A DNA stretch of 30,165 nucleotides, from positions 1 through 30,165 of IMG/VR virus record IMGVR_UViG_3300043772_001125. The stretch is one strand, 5' to 3'. Below are positions 1 through 9,700 of the stretch, piece after piece (the stretch's first letter is position 1; each line of letters opens with the position of its first letter). The position numbers were made by a program, and so were the translations under genes. The notes beneath the pieces are model-generated. The model did not search any database. It was given only the letters and a program-made list of their open reading frames with translations, and was not told the DNA's origin. The DNA is from a virus.

Positions 1-2
1 TA

Positions 3-1190
3 CAACGATTGGGTGCTCAACAAGCTGACTTATTAAACCCATTAAGATTAATGGATTTAAGTCAAAACAATCCTGAAGAAATGTTAAAAGTTTTGGCGGA
101 CGACGTTCAACGATATGTTCAACAAGCTGAAGATGGTCAATTTAAGATTAGTGATTATGGTCGTCGTGTTATGCGTGAATATTCTAATGCTACTGGGGTT
201 AATTATGAACAATTAATAAAAATGGCTAAGTCTACCGCGGAAATTCAAGATAAGATGGGTAAAATTTCATTCCCTACTAAATTCAATTTATCGGAGGAAC
301 AACAGAAGATGATTGCTAGTATGGCTGAAATGAAGGGGGGTGAATATGTTATTTCAATGACTGATGAAAAAACCGGTGAAAAAGTTGAAAAAGCGGTAAC
401 TAGATTAAGTGAAACTGATATTGAACGTTTAGCGAATCCCCAAGCTCCAAAAACAATGGAAGAATTAGCTAAAGACCAATTAGATCTTTTAAAGAAAATT
501 GAAGTATCATCTAGAGCTCCTGCTAGTAGGACTGGTTATGCGGTTGCTGGCATGGGAGGTGTTGATAAGTTCATTGGTGAATTAAGGGGTGTTAGTACTA
601 GATTAACAAATGTATTTAATGTTAAAGAATTATCGGTTAAAGATGTTAGGAAGGAATTAACTACCGATTTTGGTTTAATAGGTGATGGTCTTAAAAAATT
701 ATATAAGGGTGACACAACTGGTTCATTAGAAAAATTTGGTCAAGGTATTGATGGGTTAACAAAATATATGAATAAAGCGATGTTAGCTGCTGAGGAGGAA
801 GGTAGAAAACAATTTAAGGGTACTCCAACTGGGAATATTATTGAAAAGGTTGGAGAATATAGTGATAAAAATCTAGGTACTGGAGGTATTAAAATTGAAA
901 ACAAAGGTGAAACACTAAAAGTACCAGTTAAAGATTTTATTCTTCAAACCCATCCACAAGATACAATTATCGCTGGTGGAACTAGTCTAACAGAAAATAG
1001 AAATACAACAATTAACGAAAATAAAAATACATCGGATATTAACTTAAATATAAAAATTGATGCGGATAGTAGGGTTGATAAAGACCAAATAATTGCTTCA
1101 GTAAAAGACGCTTTACGAAATACTGGTGTTATTCAAGAATTAAATAAGACGATGGGTCAGGTTGGTAACAATTATAATTTAACAACTTGA
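3..1190 (+). CDS. Tape-measure-like tail protein, C-terminal part (partial)
   Basis: The reading frame is open to the left edge of the window, so the N-terminus is missing; the TTG at 9 is probably an internal Leu codon, not a start. About 395 residues are visible. They are hydrophilic and mostly helix-forming in appearance, with long Glu/Lys-rich stretches and no recognisable enzyme motif. The last ~60 residues are Asn/Asp/Lys-rich and end in a short helix-like segment. The gene lies directly upstream of the baseplate genes, where contractile-tailed phages often carry the tape measure or a tail-completion protein. That position, together with the helical composition, is the only basis for the tape-measure suggestion. 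A different virion protein is quite possible. Nothing in the visible part shows a membrane segment or signal peptide. Confidence 0.45.
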   Translation, partial: QRLGAQQADLLNPLRLMDLSQNNPEEMLKVLADDVQRYVQQAEDGQFKISDYGRRVMREYSNATGVNYEQLIKMAKSTAEIQDKMGKISFPTKFNLSEEQQKMIASMAEMKGGEYVISMTDEKTGEKVEKAVTRLSETDIERLANPQAPKTMEELAKDQLDLLKKIEVSSRAPASRTGYAVAGMGGVDKFIGELRGVSTRLTNVFNVKELSVKDVRKELTTDFGLIGDGLKKLYKGDTTGSLEKFGQGIDGLTKYMNKAMLAAEEEGRKQFKGTPTGNIIEKVGEYSDKNLGTGGIKIENKGETLKVPVKDFILQTHPQDTIIAGGTSLTENRNTTINENKNTSDINLNIKIDADSRVDKDQIIASVKDALRNTGVIQELNKTMGQVGNNYNLTT

Positions 1191-1206
1191 AAATAATAAA
1201 TTAAGC

Positions 1207-1218
1207 TATTTATAAATA
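1207..1218 (+). promoter_or_regulatory. TATTTATAAATA palindrome, possible late-type promoter
   Basis: This 12-base perfect palindrome lies in the 38-base gap before the gene at 1229. Its right part, TATAAATA (1211-1218), equals the T4 late promoter core, and its left part TATTTAT recurs in other leaders of this window (12987, 14941, 16885, 17922, 20404, 28561). Whether this phage uses a T4-type late sigma factor cannot be seen here, and AT-rich DNA yields such strings by chance. Confidence 0.35.
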
Positions 1219-1228
1219 AACTAATAGA

Positions 1229-4200
1229 ATGCCAAACAGTACTTTATCTTTTACATCGTCAAGTGATTTTAGAAATAAGTTAATGGGTAAAAATTTACCT
1301 AAATATACTGTACCTGGTGGTTATACCCCACCCAATGGTCCGACAGTGTATGAAGTACCTATTAACGATTATAGTGTTAAAGACACTCCGGATAAGATAT
1401 CATTTATCCCATCACAAGAATATAGAGATAAGTTAACTGGAAAAAATTTATCACCATATACGGTATTGGGTGCGTTTTCACCTCCAGGTGGACCGACTAA
1501 TTATCCGACAATATTAAGCAATTATAGTGTTAAGGATTCAATATCATTTGATGATGTTGTATATCGTAAATACTTAAATTCGTTATATCCTTTAAATGGG
1601 TTTGGACCAAATGGTGGTTATACTTTTGGTATAACGTATAATGGTGTACCATATACTTTAACACCTAATCAAGGGGAGTATGACGCGAGTGATGCTAAAT
1701 TGCCAGAAAAAAGTAAAAAGATATTAGAAACTTTTTATGTTATCAATAGTTTTAACCCATATGGTGGTTATAACTACTTGTATAGTGTTGATGTTAAAAT
1801 AAAAGACCCATTATATCATGTACCATATCATGATAATTTTGTACCTGGTGTTTACACACCATACCAAATATTTTTTTCACCAACACCTACTGGTATTAGT
1901 ACGGATTCATATTTGGCTAAACTTGGTGCTCAAACATTACATCAAACGTTTAAAGATCGTATTGATTTTGAACAACAGAAAAATACTATCGGTAAATTAT
2001 CATTAGCGTCATTACAAGATCCTTTTGATATTAGTTTAATTTTATCGGGTAAACAACCTTTAATTGCTAGAAATTGGAAAATCACTGTTCCAGAGAATCC
2101 TATCTTAGCCGCTGGTGATTTTGCAACAAGAATTGCTGGAGCGTATTGGCCGGTATCATTTATTCCTGGTGATTATTTTGATGAAAATACAAATAATGGG
2201 GTACAAACATCCCAAACATCTAAAGCATTGGATGTTGCTAATAATTTAACTGGTGGGTTTTTAGGTCCAATATTGAATAAGACAAGAAACCCTTCTCAAT
2301 TATTTTTGGGGAATACTGGTAATGGTCAAAAATCTGCGTTATTTAACAATATTAATTATAATAGATATCAACCTGCGTATAACAAGGGTATTATTCAATC
2401 TGTTATTGAATCGGTATCTAATTTCATAAACCCTAACAATGGTGCACTTGAGGGAGGTTATTATGTTGGTACTCCGAATACTGAGCCTTCAACGATAACA
2501 TCACCAGCGAATGAAATACCAACAAACCCATATGGTCAACAAGTGCCGATGAATGTTTATGGTCCATCCGTTATGGGTAAATTGTTTGAGGGGAATGAAG
2601 AAAAGATTAAGTTTGGTTTTGGTGCTAACCCAATGGGGCAAGGTGGTGGAATTGATGGGGAGTTTAGTTGGACTTCAACGAAGGGTAAAGATGGTTCGGG
2701 GTATAAAGCTAAACCGGGGGGTGATAAAGGTAGTTTAGATGGTGATTTTAACCAGATACAGAGTGTTATCAACCAAAATCAATCAACAAATATTGAGTTC
2801 AAGAAGAATTCAATCTTGGATAATACACAACGAATTGTTGAGTCAGCGGATAATGTTGCTGGTGAAAAGAAATTAAGACACGTAGGTACGGCGATTAATC
2901 AAGTTAGTAAAGTTTTTAACGATGGTTATCGTGAATTAACAAAAGGTTCAAGGGTTATATCATATAAAGATGATACTAATGGTACTGAGGCTGGTATTGA
3001 ATATTGTCGTGTGTTTACAAAAGATACACCATATTATACATATAATGATTTACAGAAGGGTGATGGTATTACTACTGAAGGTAGAAGATTTACGAATTCA
3101 GTATTAGATAATACGTATAACTTAAATATTGCACCATTAAAAAACCCTGGGTCAACAAATATTGTTCAAAACACGAATGGTGATTTTTACGCTAAAAAGT
3201 ATATGTTTTCCATTGAGAATTTGGCATGGAGGACTTCATCAAGACCTGGTTATACATATGATGAACTACCTGTTTGTGAAAAAGGTCCAAATGGTGGTAG
3301 GGTAATGTGGTTCCCCCCATATAACCTTAAATTTTCTGATTCAAGTAACGCGGATTTTCCTGGGACAACATTTATTGGTCGTCCTGAACCGATATATACA
3401 TATAAAAACACGTCAAGGAGTGGTACATTAAGTTGGACTATTATTGTTGATTCACCTTCAGTTATGAACCGAATTGTGGATGAACAATTGAAGGGTATTG
3501 ATGATAAGAAGAAGGATTCAATTTTGAATTCATTTTTTGCGGGGTGTACTAAATTTGATATATATGAATTGGCGAAGAAATATACTAATTTTTCGGTTAA
3601 TGAATTATACGATATACAAGAAATATTAAACAATCCTAGGTTAACTAGTCAGGAACGAGTTGGTGTTATTCAGAATATATCTAAAGACAATACTGGTCAA
3701 TCATCATCGGATGATGGTACTAATAAACAGAGTGGTACACCGGTTGCTCCGGTTGATTTTAGTATGTTTAATAACAAATATTTTTATTTTGAGAATGATT
3801 ATCCGGATCCAAAAACTTTATCAACAACTTCATCAACATCATTTGAAAATTTGATAAATACTTATATATCTGACTCTAATCAAACAAAATATGTTGATAG
3901 AGCAAATAGTGTTAAGTTTGTTGATGAATCAAATAAAAATGTTAAATCATTTTTTGATAATTATATTATCCCATCATATGATTCATTAATTAAGGGTGAA
4001 GTTAATTTAATTTCACAATTATTTAAGGCGATGGAACAAAACAACACGGTTACGATAACATTAACCGGTTCGGCTTCGGCAGTTGCTAAAAATAACTATA
4101 ATATTAATTTATCAACTAGAAGGATTGATTCGGTTAAAAAATTCTTGAACAATTATCAAGTTGGGGGAAAAACATTAAAAGAATATATTGATAACAAAAA

Positions 4201-6388
4201 AATAACCATTGTTGAAAAAGCGGAGGGTGAAGATATTACAATTGCTAGTTCGGGTAATACCGGTGATAATAATGCGGTTAATTGTACTAAAGATATTGAG
4301 GTATATTACAATGGTAAAATATATAATAGAAAAAACATACCAAATAACGCGGTACGTTCGTTATTAAATATTGCGGATGTTTATTCCGTGGATGCGATGG
4401 CTTGTAGACGTGTTAGATTGGAAGTTACACCTTTTCCGCCTAAAGTTGAAAAAATAGTTGAAGATCCAATTGAACAATTAACAACGACAATACCACCAAA
4501 ACCTCAACCAACAGTTGATGTTAGTGAACAGATTAGAAAAGGTATAAGTAAAAAGATTATTCGCAAGATGTTATCGGAGTGTGATTATTTTGAAATGGTT
4601 AAAAAGACTGATCCGATGATATATAATTCATTATCACAAAAGATTAAGTATTTCAATCCGGCATTCCATTCAATGACACCTGAAGGATTAAACGCTAGGG
4701 TAACCTTTTTGAATCAATGTTTAAGACCTGGTGAAACAATTCCGACGGTGGATGACAAGGGTACAATAATTAAAAAAGATGCGATAAATACATCATTCGG
4801 AGCACCCCCAATTTTGGTGTTAAGAATTGGTGATTATTTCCATACTAAAATTGTTCCAGATACGGTATCATTTACTTATGAACCATTGAATTATGATTTA
4901 AATCCTGAAGGGATTGGGGTTCAACCAATGTTGGTTAATGTTACCATGAATTTTAAGATCATTGGTGGTATGGGTTTACAAGGCCCAATTGATGAACTAC
5001 AAAATGCGTTATCGTTTAATTATTATGCGAATACTGAAATATATGATGAACGTGCCACACCAACTGAAGATACTAGTAAATTAGATAAGATGTTGGTTGA
5101 TAATATTTTAGCACAATCGAACAATTCAACACCAAAAAATACATCGCAAGTAGTGAATAATGGTGGTAATACGATTGGTGAAATAAAAACAACTATTCCA
5201 GTTGATGGTGGTGAACAAGGTCAAATTAGTTATCAAACAATTATGGATAAACAATTGGATAATGTTAAATCATATATTACAACAATATCGGATCAATTGG
5301 AGAAGATGAATAAGATATATAATTATGGTATTTTACAATTGATATCATATAAACAACGTGATTATGTTGATGGTAATATTGGTGGGACAACAACAGTTAT
5401 TTATGGTAAACCAAATCAATTAACAAATGGGTTAATGGATAAATTGTTTGACAACACTAGTTCAGATTGTGTTATTAGTGGTGGTGATTCGCAGAATCCA
5501 ATATTGAAATATTTTATAAAAAAAGGATTCAAACCTAATATGGATAATGTTATTGAAATGATTAGTCAAAATCTAGTATCATATATTAAAAATATGAAAT
5601 CAAGTTTTTCTAATGAATATACGAATATTATTCAAACAATTGTTTTAGAGGAACAAAACTTGATACAAAATATTAATAAGTTAAATTTTATAAGTGGTGG
5701 TTATGATGGTAAAATTATTGATGGGTTAACACCTAAAGCGTATTTTACGTCTGGTACAACACAAGTTAGTCCATTAAGTAATACACCCCCAATTCCATTA
5801 AATACTAGTGAAGAATTATTAAATGACTTATCTAAAATGGCAACAACGTTAAAAGATTATGAAAAGTCATTAATGGAGAATGATTTAATTGCTAGTCCAT
5901 TAAATTTTGATGAAGCGAACGCTACATTTAAACCATTAACAAATAAAATCGGTAGTTTTGATGATAAAGAATTTGCCTCAATTCGTTTTTATATGTTATT
6001 TTCAACAATATTTTTAGATAAATCAAAACTTGAAGGTTTTAAGAATGAAATTATTGCGGGTCCTTTAAAAACAATTAATAACCATAAAAAAATTAAAAAG
6101 GTTATGGATGATATTTGTGAAGATTTGGCTAAAGATTATCAAAAAGAATACGACGCGGAACAAAAAGTATTTACAAAATATAAAGAATCTAAAACGTATA
6201 AAGATTATACAGATGGGATTGAATTGAAGTTATACCCTAAAGGTAAAACACGTATTTTTGATTTTACAACAGTATCAACAGACGCAGTTGTTAGGAGTTT
6301 AGTTGAAATAGGTTTACGTACCCTATATTCAACAACACCAATTAGTGAACCAAAAAGTACATTCAACGATAAAACAAAATTGAACTAA
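1229..6388 (+). CDS. Large baseplate protein with N-terminal repeats and OmpA-like domain
   Basis: A 1719-residue protein. Residues 6-52 and 57-103 are two copies of a Pro/Gly/Tyr-rich repeat ending in YSVKD, and a more diverged third copy follows from about 105. Residues ~590-760 form a conserved-looking block with the motif WFPPYNL and a segment rich in Thr/Ser/Gly (YTYKNTSRSGTLSW). Residues ~845-1070 look like an OmpA/MotB-type peptidoglycan-binding domain: an opening YFYFENDYP strand, the central motif INLSTRRIDSVKKFLNNY, and a closing ACRRVRLEV. Around 1190-1275 is a beta-rich block (PPILVLRIGDYF onward, ending FKIIGGMGLQGP) of the kind seen in proteins that join tail tube and baseplate. 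The rest is Asn/Thr-rich with helical stretches. The gene is followed after 6 bases by a gp53-like wedge gene. A baseplate location is inferred from neighbours and domains; the exact T4 counterpart (gp48/gp54-like or other) is not settled. Confidence 0.7.
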   Translation: MPNSTLSFTSSSDFRNKLMGKNLPKYTVPGGYTPPNGPTVYEVPINDYSVKDTPDKISFIPSQEYRDKLTGKNLSPYTVLGAFSPPGGPTNYPTILSNYSVKDSISFDDVVYRKYLNSLYPLNGFGPNGGYTFGITYNGVPYTLTPNQGEYDASDAKLPEKSKKILETFYVINSFNPYGGYNYLYSVDVKIKDPLYHVPYHDNFVPGVYTPYQIFFSPTPTGISTDSYLAKLGAQTLHQTFKDRIDFEQQKNTIGKLSLASLQDPFDISLILSGKQPLIARNWKITVPENPILAAGDFATRIAGAYWPVSFIPGDYFDENTNNGVQTSQTSKALDVANNLTGGFLGPILNKTRNPSQLFLGNTGNGQKSALFNNINYNRYQPAYNKGIIQSVIESVSNFINPNNGALEGGYYVGTPNTEPSTITSPANEIPTNPYGQQVPMNVYGPSVMGKLFEGNEEKIKFGFGANPMGQGGGIDGEFSWTSTKGKDGSGYKAKPGGDKGSLDGDFNQIQSVINQNQSTNIEFKKNSILDNTQRIVESADNVAGEKKLRHVGTAINQVSKVFNDGYRELTKGSRVISYKDDTNGTEAGIEYCRVFTKDTPYYTYNDLQKGDGITTEGRRFTNSVLDNTYNLNIAPLKNPGSTNIVQNTNGDFYAKKYMFSIENLAWRTSSRPGYTYDELPVCEKGPNGGRVMWFPPYNLKFSDSSNADFPGTTFIGRPEPIYTYKNTSRSGTLSWTIIVDSPSVMNRIVDEQLKGIDDKKKDSILNSFFAGCTKFDIYELAKKYTNFSVNELYDIQEILNNPRLTSQERVGVIQNISKDNTGQSSSDDGTNKQSGTPVAPVDFSMFNNKYFYFENDYPDPKTLSTTSSTSFENLINTYISDSNQTKYVDRANSVKFVDESNKNVKSFFDNYIIPSYDSLIKGEVNLISQLFKAMEQNNTVTITLTGSASAVAKNNYNINLSTRRIDSVKKFLNNYQVGGKTLKEYIDNKKITIVEKAEGEDITIASSGNTGDNNAVNCTKDIEVYYNGKIYNRKNIPNNAVRSLLNIADVYSVDAMACRRVRLEVTPFPPKVEKIVEDPIEQLTTTIPPKPQPTVDVSEQIRKGISKKIIRKMLSECDYFEMVKKTDPMIYNSLSQKIKYFNPAFHSMTPEGLNARVTFLNQCLRPGETIPTVDDKGTIIKKDAINTSFGAPPILVLRIGDYFHTKIVPDTVSFTYEPLNYDLNPEGIGVQPMLVNVTMNFKIIGGMGLQGPIDELQNALSFNYYANTEIYDERATPTEDTSKLDKMLVDNILAQSNNSTPKNTSQVVNNGGNTIGEIKTTIPVDGGEQGQISYQTIMDKQLDNVKSYITTISDQLEKMNKIYNYGILQLISYKQRDYVDGNIGGTTTVIYGKPNQLTNGLMDKLFDNTSSDCVISGGDSQNPILKYFIKKGFKPNMDNVIEMISQNLVSYIKNMKSSFSNEYTNIIQTIVLEEQNLIQNINKLNFISGGYDGKIIDGLTPKAYFTSGTTQVSPLSNTPPIPLNTSEELLNDLSKMATTLKDYEKSLMENDLIASPLNFDEANATFKPLTNKIGSFDDKEFASIRFYMLFSTIFLDKSKLEGFKNEIIAGPLKTINNHKKIKKVMDDICEDLAKDYQKEYDAEQKVFTKYKESKTYKDYTDGIELKLYPKGKTRIFDFTTVSTDAVVRSLVEIGLRTLYSTTPISEPKSTFNDKTKLN
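1244..1537 (+). repeat. In-gene tandem repeat, two ~47-residue units
   Basis: Unit 1 covers 1244-1384 and unit 2 covers 1397-1537 inside the large baseplate gene. Both share the order SF-x-(S)-(x)-(Y/F)R-(N/D)-KL-x-GKNL, then YTV, PP, GPT, and YSVKD. A weaker third unit starts near 1541. The DNA copies have diverged, so this is an old protein-level repeat, not a recent duplication. Confidence 0.75.
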
Positions 6389-6394
6389 ACCAAA

Positions 6395-6718
6395 ATGAGT
6401 AGACAATATTTTAATAGATATAGTGAATTTAATATTAATGGCAATCAAACCGTTGTACCTTATATTTCATTACCACAAAAGACAAGTGATAAGAATTATA
6501 TATACAAGGTTGGTCGTTCAAGATTAGATAAGGTATCACAACAATATTATGGTACACCTTATTTTGGTTGGTTAATATTATTGGCAAATCCAATAGCTGG
6601 AGGTCAAGAATGGAATATTTCTGATGGTACAGTATTGACAATTCCATTTCCTTTAGTAGCTTCTTTACAAGACTATAAAAATGCGTTAAACACCCACTTC
6701 TTCTATTATGGTAGATAA
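6395..6718 (+). CDS. 53: Baseplate wedge protein, gp53-like, LysM fold
   Basis: A 107-residue protein. Residues ~35-88 read as a LysM-like unit: YIYKVGRSRLDKVSQQYYGT, then the hallmark YFGWLILLANP, and a closing DGTVLTIPFP. T4 gp53 and its relatives are small baseplate wedge proteins with a LysM-like domain that help close the wedges around the hub. The N-terminus (SRQYFNRYSEF) is a short, aromatic strand-like extension. The gene starts 6 bases after the large baseplate gene and its last 11 bases overlap the start of the hub-like gene, so the three are probably translationally coupled. I am confident of the LysM/gp53 type, less so of strict orthology. Confidence 0.82.
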   Translation: MSRQYFNRYSEFNINGNQTVVPYISLPQKTSDKNYIYKVGRSRLDKVSQQYYGTPYFGWLILLANPIAGGQEWNISDGTVLTIPFPLVASLQDYKNALNTHFFYYGR

Positions 6719-9700
6719 TTCCGAAAATATTTACGTTGATTTTGATTGTGATAACATTACATTGATTGATCCGAATAAAGTGGTTGATAGTCAAGGTAAA
6801 GTAAAGGATAGGTACGTTAAACAAGAAAATCTTGTTATGTATGCCAACCTTGAATGTAAAGTTATTCCGAGGACAAAACTATTAATTGGTAGTACTGGTC
6901 AAAATCAGGGTGAAGTTATAACTGTTGCTAGTGTTAATTTTCTAAAACCTGGTGATAATGAAAAGATGAACAACGCTTATACCGATGAAATAACTGGTAA
7001 AGGTTCGGTTAAAGGTAGAGCTACTAATCAAGAAAAAGTTGATAAAGGTGGAAAATATGTTAGTTCAGAAGGGACAAAAGGTAAAATAGTTGATAATGGT
7101 TTATTAGGTATTACAAGTATTGAATTTTCTGAAGGATTGGACTTTATGCCCGTGATATCGGTTGAACTTGTTGATATTCAAGGTAGATCTATGTTTGAAT
7201 TAGGGAATTCATCACCTTATGCCGCGTTTTTCAATTTGCCGTATCCATTATTTTATTTAACAATTAAGGGGTATTATGGTAAAGCATTAAAACTACCATT
7301 GTTATTACAACATTTTTCATCAAGATATGATACTGGGGATGGAAATTTCAAAATATCATTGAAGTTTTTCACATACAAATATACAATGTTGAGTGAAGTG
7401 AATATTGGTCATATGATGGCTGTACCACATATGTATAAATCAAGACTTAAGATAACAACTAAAAAAGGTGGACCCAGTCAATTTTCTAATGTTGAAGAAG
7501 GTTATGTTGAGTTGGGGTATGAAAAAGTTAAAGAATTATATAATGAATATAAGTCTAAAGGTTTAATTGAGGATGATTTTCCTGAATTAACAATTATACA
7601 ATTAAAAGATAAGATAGATAATTTTGTTAAGGTGATTATGGATACATACACCAAACAAAATGCTGACCCATTAAATGATAAGGAATTATATAAAAATGAT
7701 TTAATAAATTATGGTAAATTAGTTTATACCGCATTTCCTTCTTGGTTTAATGATAATATAGATACATCATATTATTTAGTGTTGAAAAATTCTAAAACTA
7801 AAGTTTATATATATAAAAAAGAAATATTAGATTCTGAACAAAAAAAATCTAATGCAAAAAAAGAATTGGAGGGTATTATTAAAGAATATAATGAAAAGTT
7901 ATCTAAAAATAATACATTTGGTAAAGATGGGAAATATAGTATAAGTGGAAAATCTAAACCATCGTCAATACCTAATTCAATAACATCTGAAATTTTCAAT
8001 AAAAGAATTAATGAAAATGAAATTGATTATGTATTAACATATCAACAGATTAAAAAGACTGGAAAAATTCCTTCTGATGATGAATTAAAGTTATTTAAGG
8101 ATGAATTAAAAGATCGTAAATTATTAAACTTTACGGATATAACATTGGGTAATGGTCAAAAATTAAATAAGGTTGATTATTTTGTTTTTGAAGGTGAAAA
8201 ATCGTTCACATCGTATTTGGATGAAATGAAAAAGATTTTTAACGATTATTCAACAAAAATTGACAATGACTTAACAAACTCGTTAATGGATATTGTTCAA
8301 TCAAAAAATAATGGTTTTGGTTTTGTACCAACCATTCGTAATATTTTGGCGGTTATTTTCGCCAATGGTGAAGCGTTTTTACGATTAATGGATGATGTTC
8401 ATACAAAAGCGTGGGATGTTCGTGATGATGTTACTAGAAAAAACGCAATACTAACACCTCAATCCGCAACATCTGGACAAGATAATATTAATTCTGGAAA
8501 TGGTAGTACACCAGTATATCCTTGGCCTGAATATATTATTGAAACCGATGGTAAAGAAGGTCGTGAGAAATACCAAATAGAATATCCTGGTGATCCGAAA
8601 TATATATCATCAACTAAAGCATATGATTATGGTGCTTGGCCAGAGGTTGAATTTCTTGAAGAATTTCTAAAAGGGTTTACTCAGCGAACTGAACCACCGC
8701 AAAGTCCAACGGAAGGTCAAAATCAATTAACCGGAATAAATAGAATCTCGGTGGATGCGATTGAATTCCCAATAAGTAATAGTGTTTATTCAAATAAAGA
8801 AGAAGTTAAATTCTTTTATGAAATATATGAACGTTTGTTTTTACATGCGAACTATCCATTATTATCTAGAGTTGGTGAAATAATTAATCAAACAGATAAG
8901 ATTGTTGATTTATTGGCGGATATGGAAAGTAATAACCTACTTAATAGTTTATCTAACGAAAATCCATTCTTAATCAAGAAGTTAAAACAATATGGTATTA
9001 ACGCGACAAATTTCACCCCATTATTAAGACACATATCAAATGGTGGTGTTGGTGAAAGCTGGCAGAATTTCATTCGTGGGATATACAATACACCACATAT
9101 TAAAAATACAACAACAAATTCCGAATTTTCATTTGTTGACGAAGGTGTTATTAATTCACCTTCCGCAAAACCATTGATAACATTAAAAAACGAAGGGGAT
9201 TTAACAACTTATTTAACAACAATAAATAACAATTTTTCATTTGTTGATTTATATCCATTTACCAATTTAACATGGGTTAGTGGGAATACCGCCAATGGTA
9301 AAATAAACACCGTTGATACACAAGTATTTAACACCACAAAATCATTGGTGTTTAACACAACAAATAAGGTGATATCAAACTTTTTACCAACAGATGGTCA
9401 ATCAACAAAAAAATTATTTACCAATTTCTCAACATTAAATACACAACAACCAAATGTTGTTGATAGATTATCATTGAGAAATTATTATGGAAATGTTAAT
9501 AATAAAACACAATTAATAACGGAAGGGAATTTAAGATATATTAATTATTCTGGGAATGTATTGAACAATCAAACGGTATCCATGTTAAACACCCCATATT
9601 TTATCAACGCCATTCAAGATGGTGTTAAAAAGTTCAGGGAATATGATAATCATCCATTCACCTCCGCGGCATACCTATTCTTAAATTCATTACCTTTATC

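Noticed and set aside
2557-3633. Minus-strand open frames across the baseplate gene, and similar ones elsewhere
   Set aside because: All lie opposite well-supported + strand genes, have biased, Ile/Phe/Ser-rich sequences, and lack leaders or recognisable motifs.
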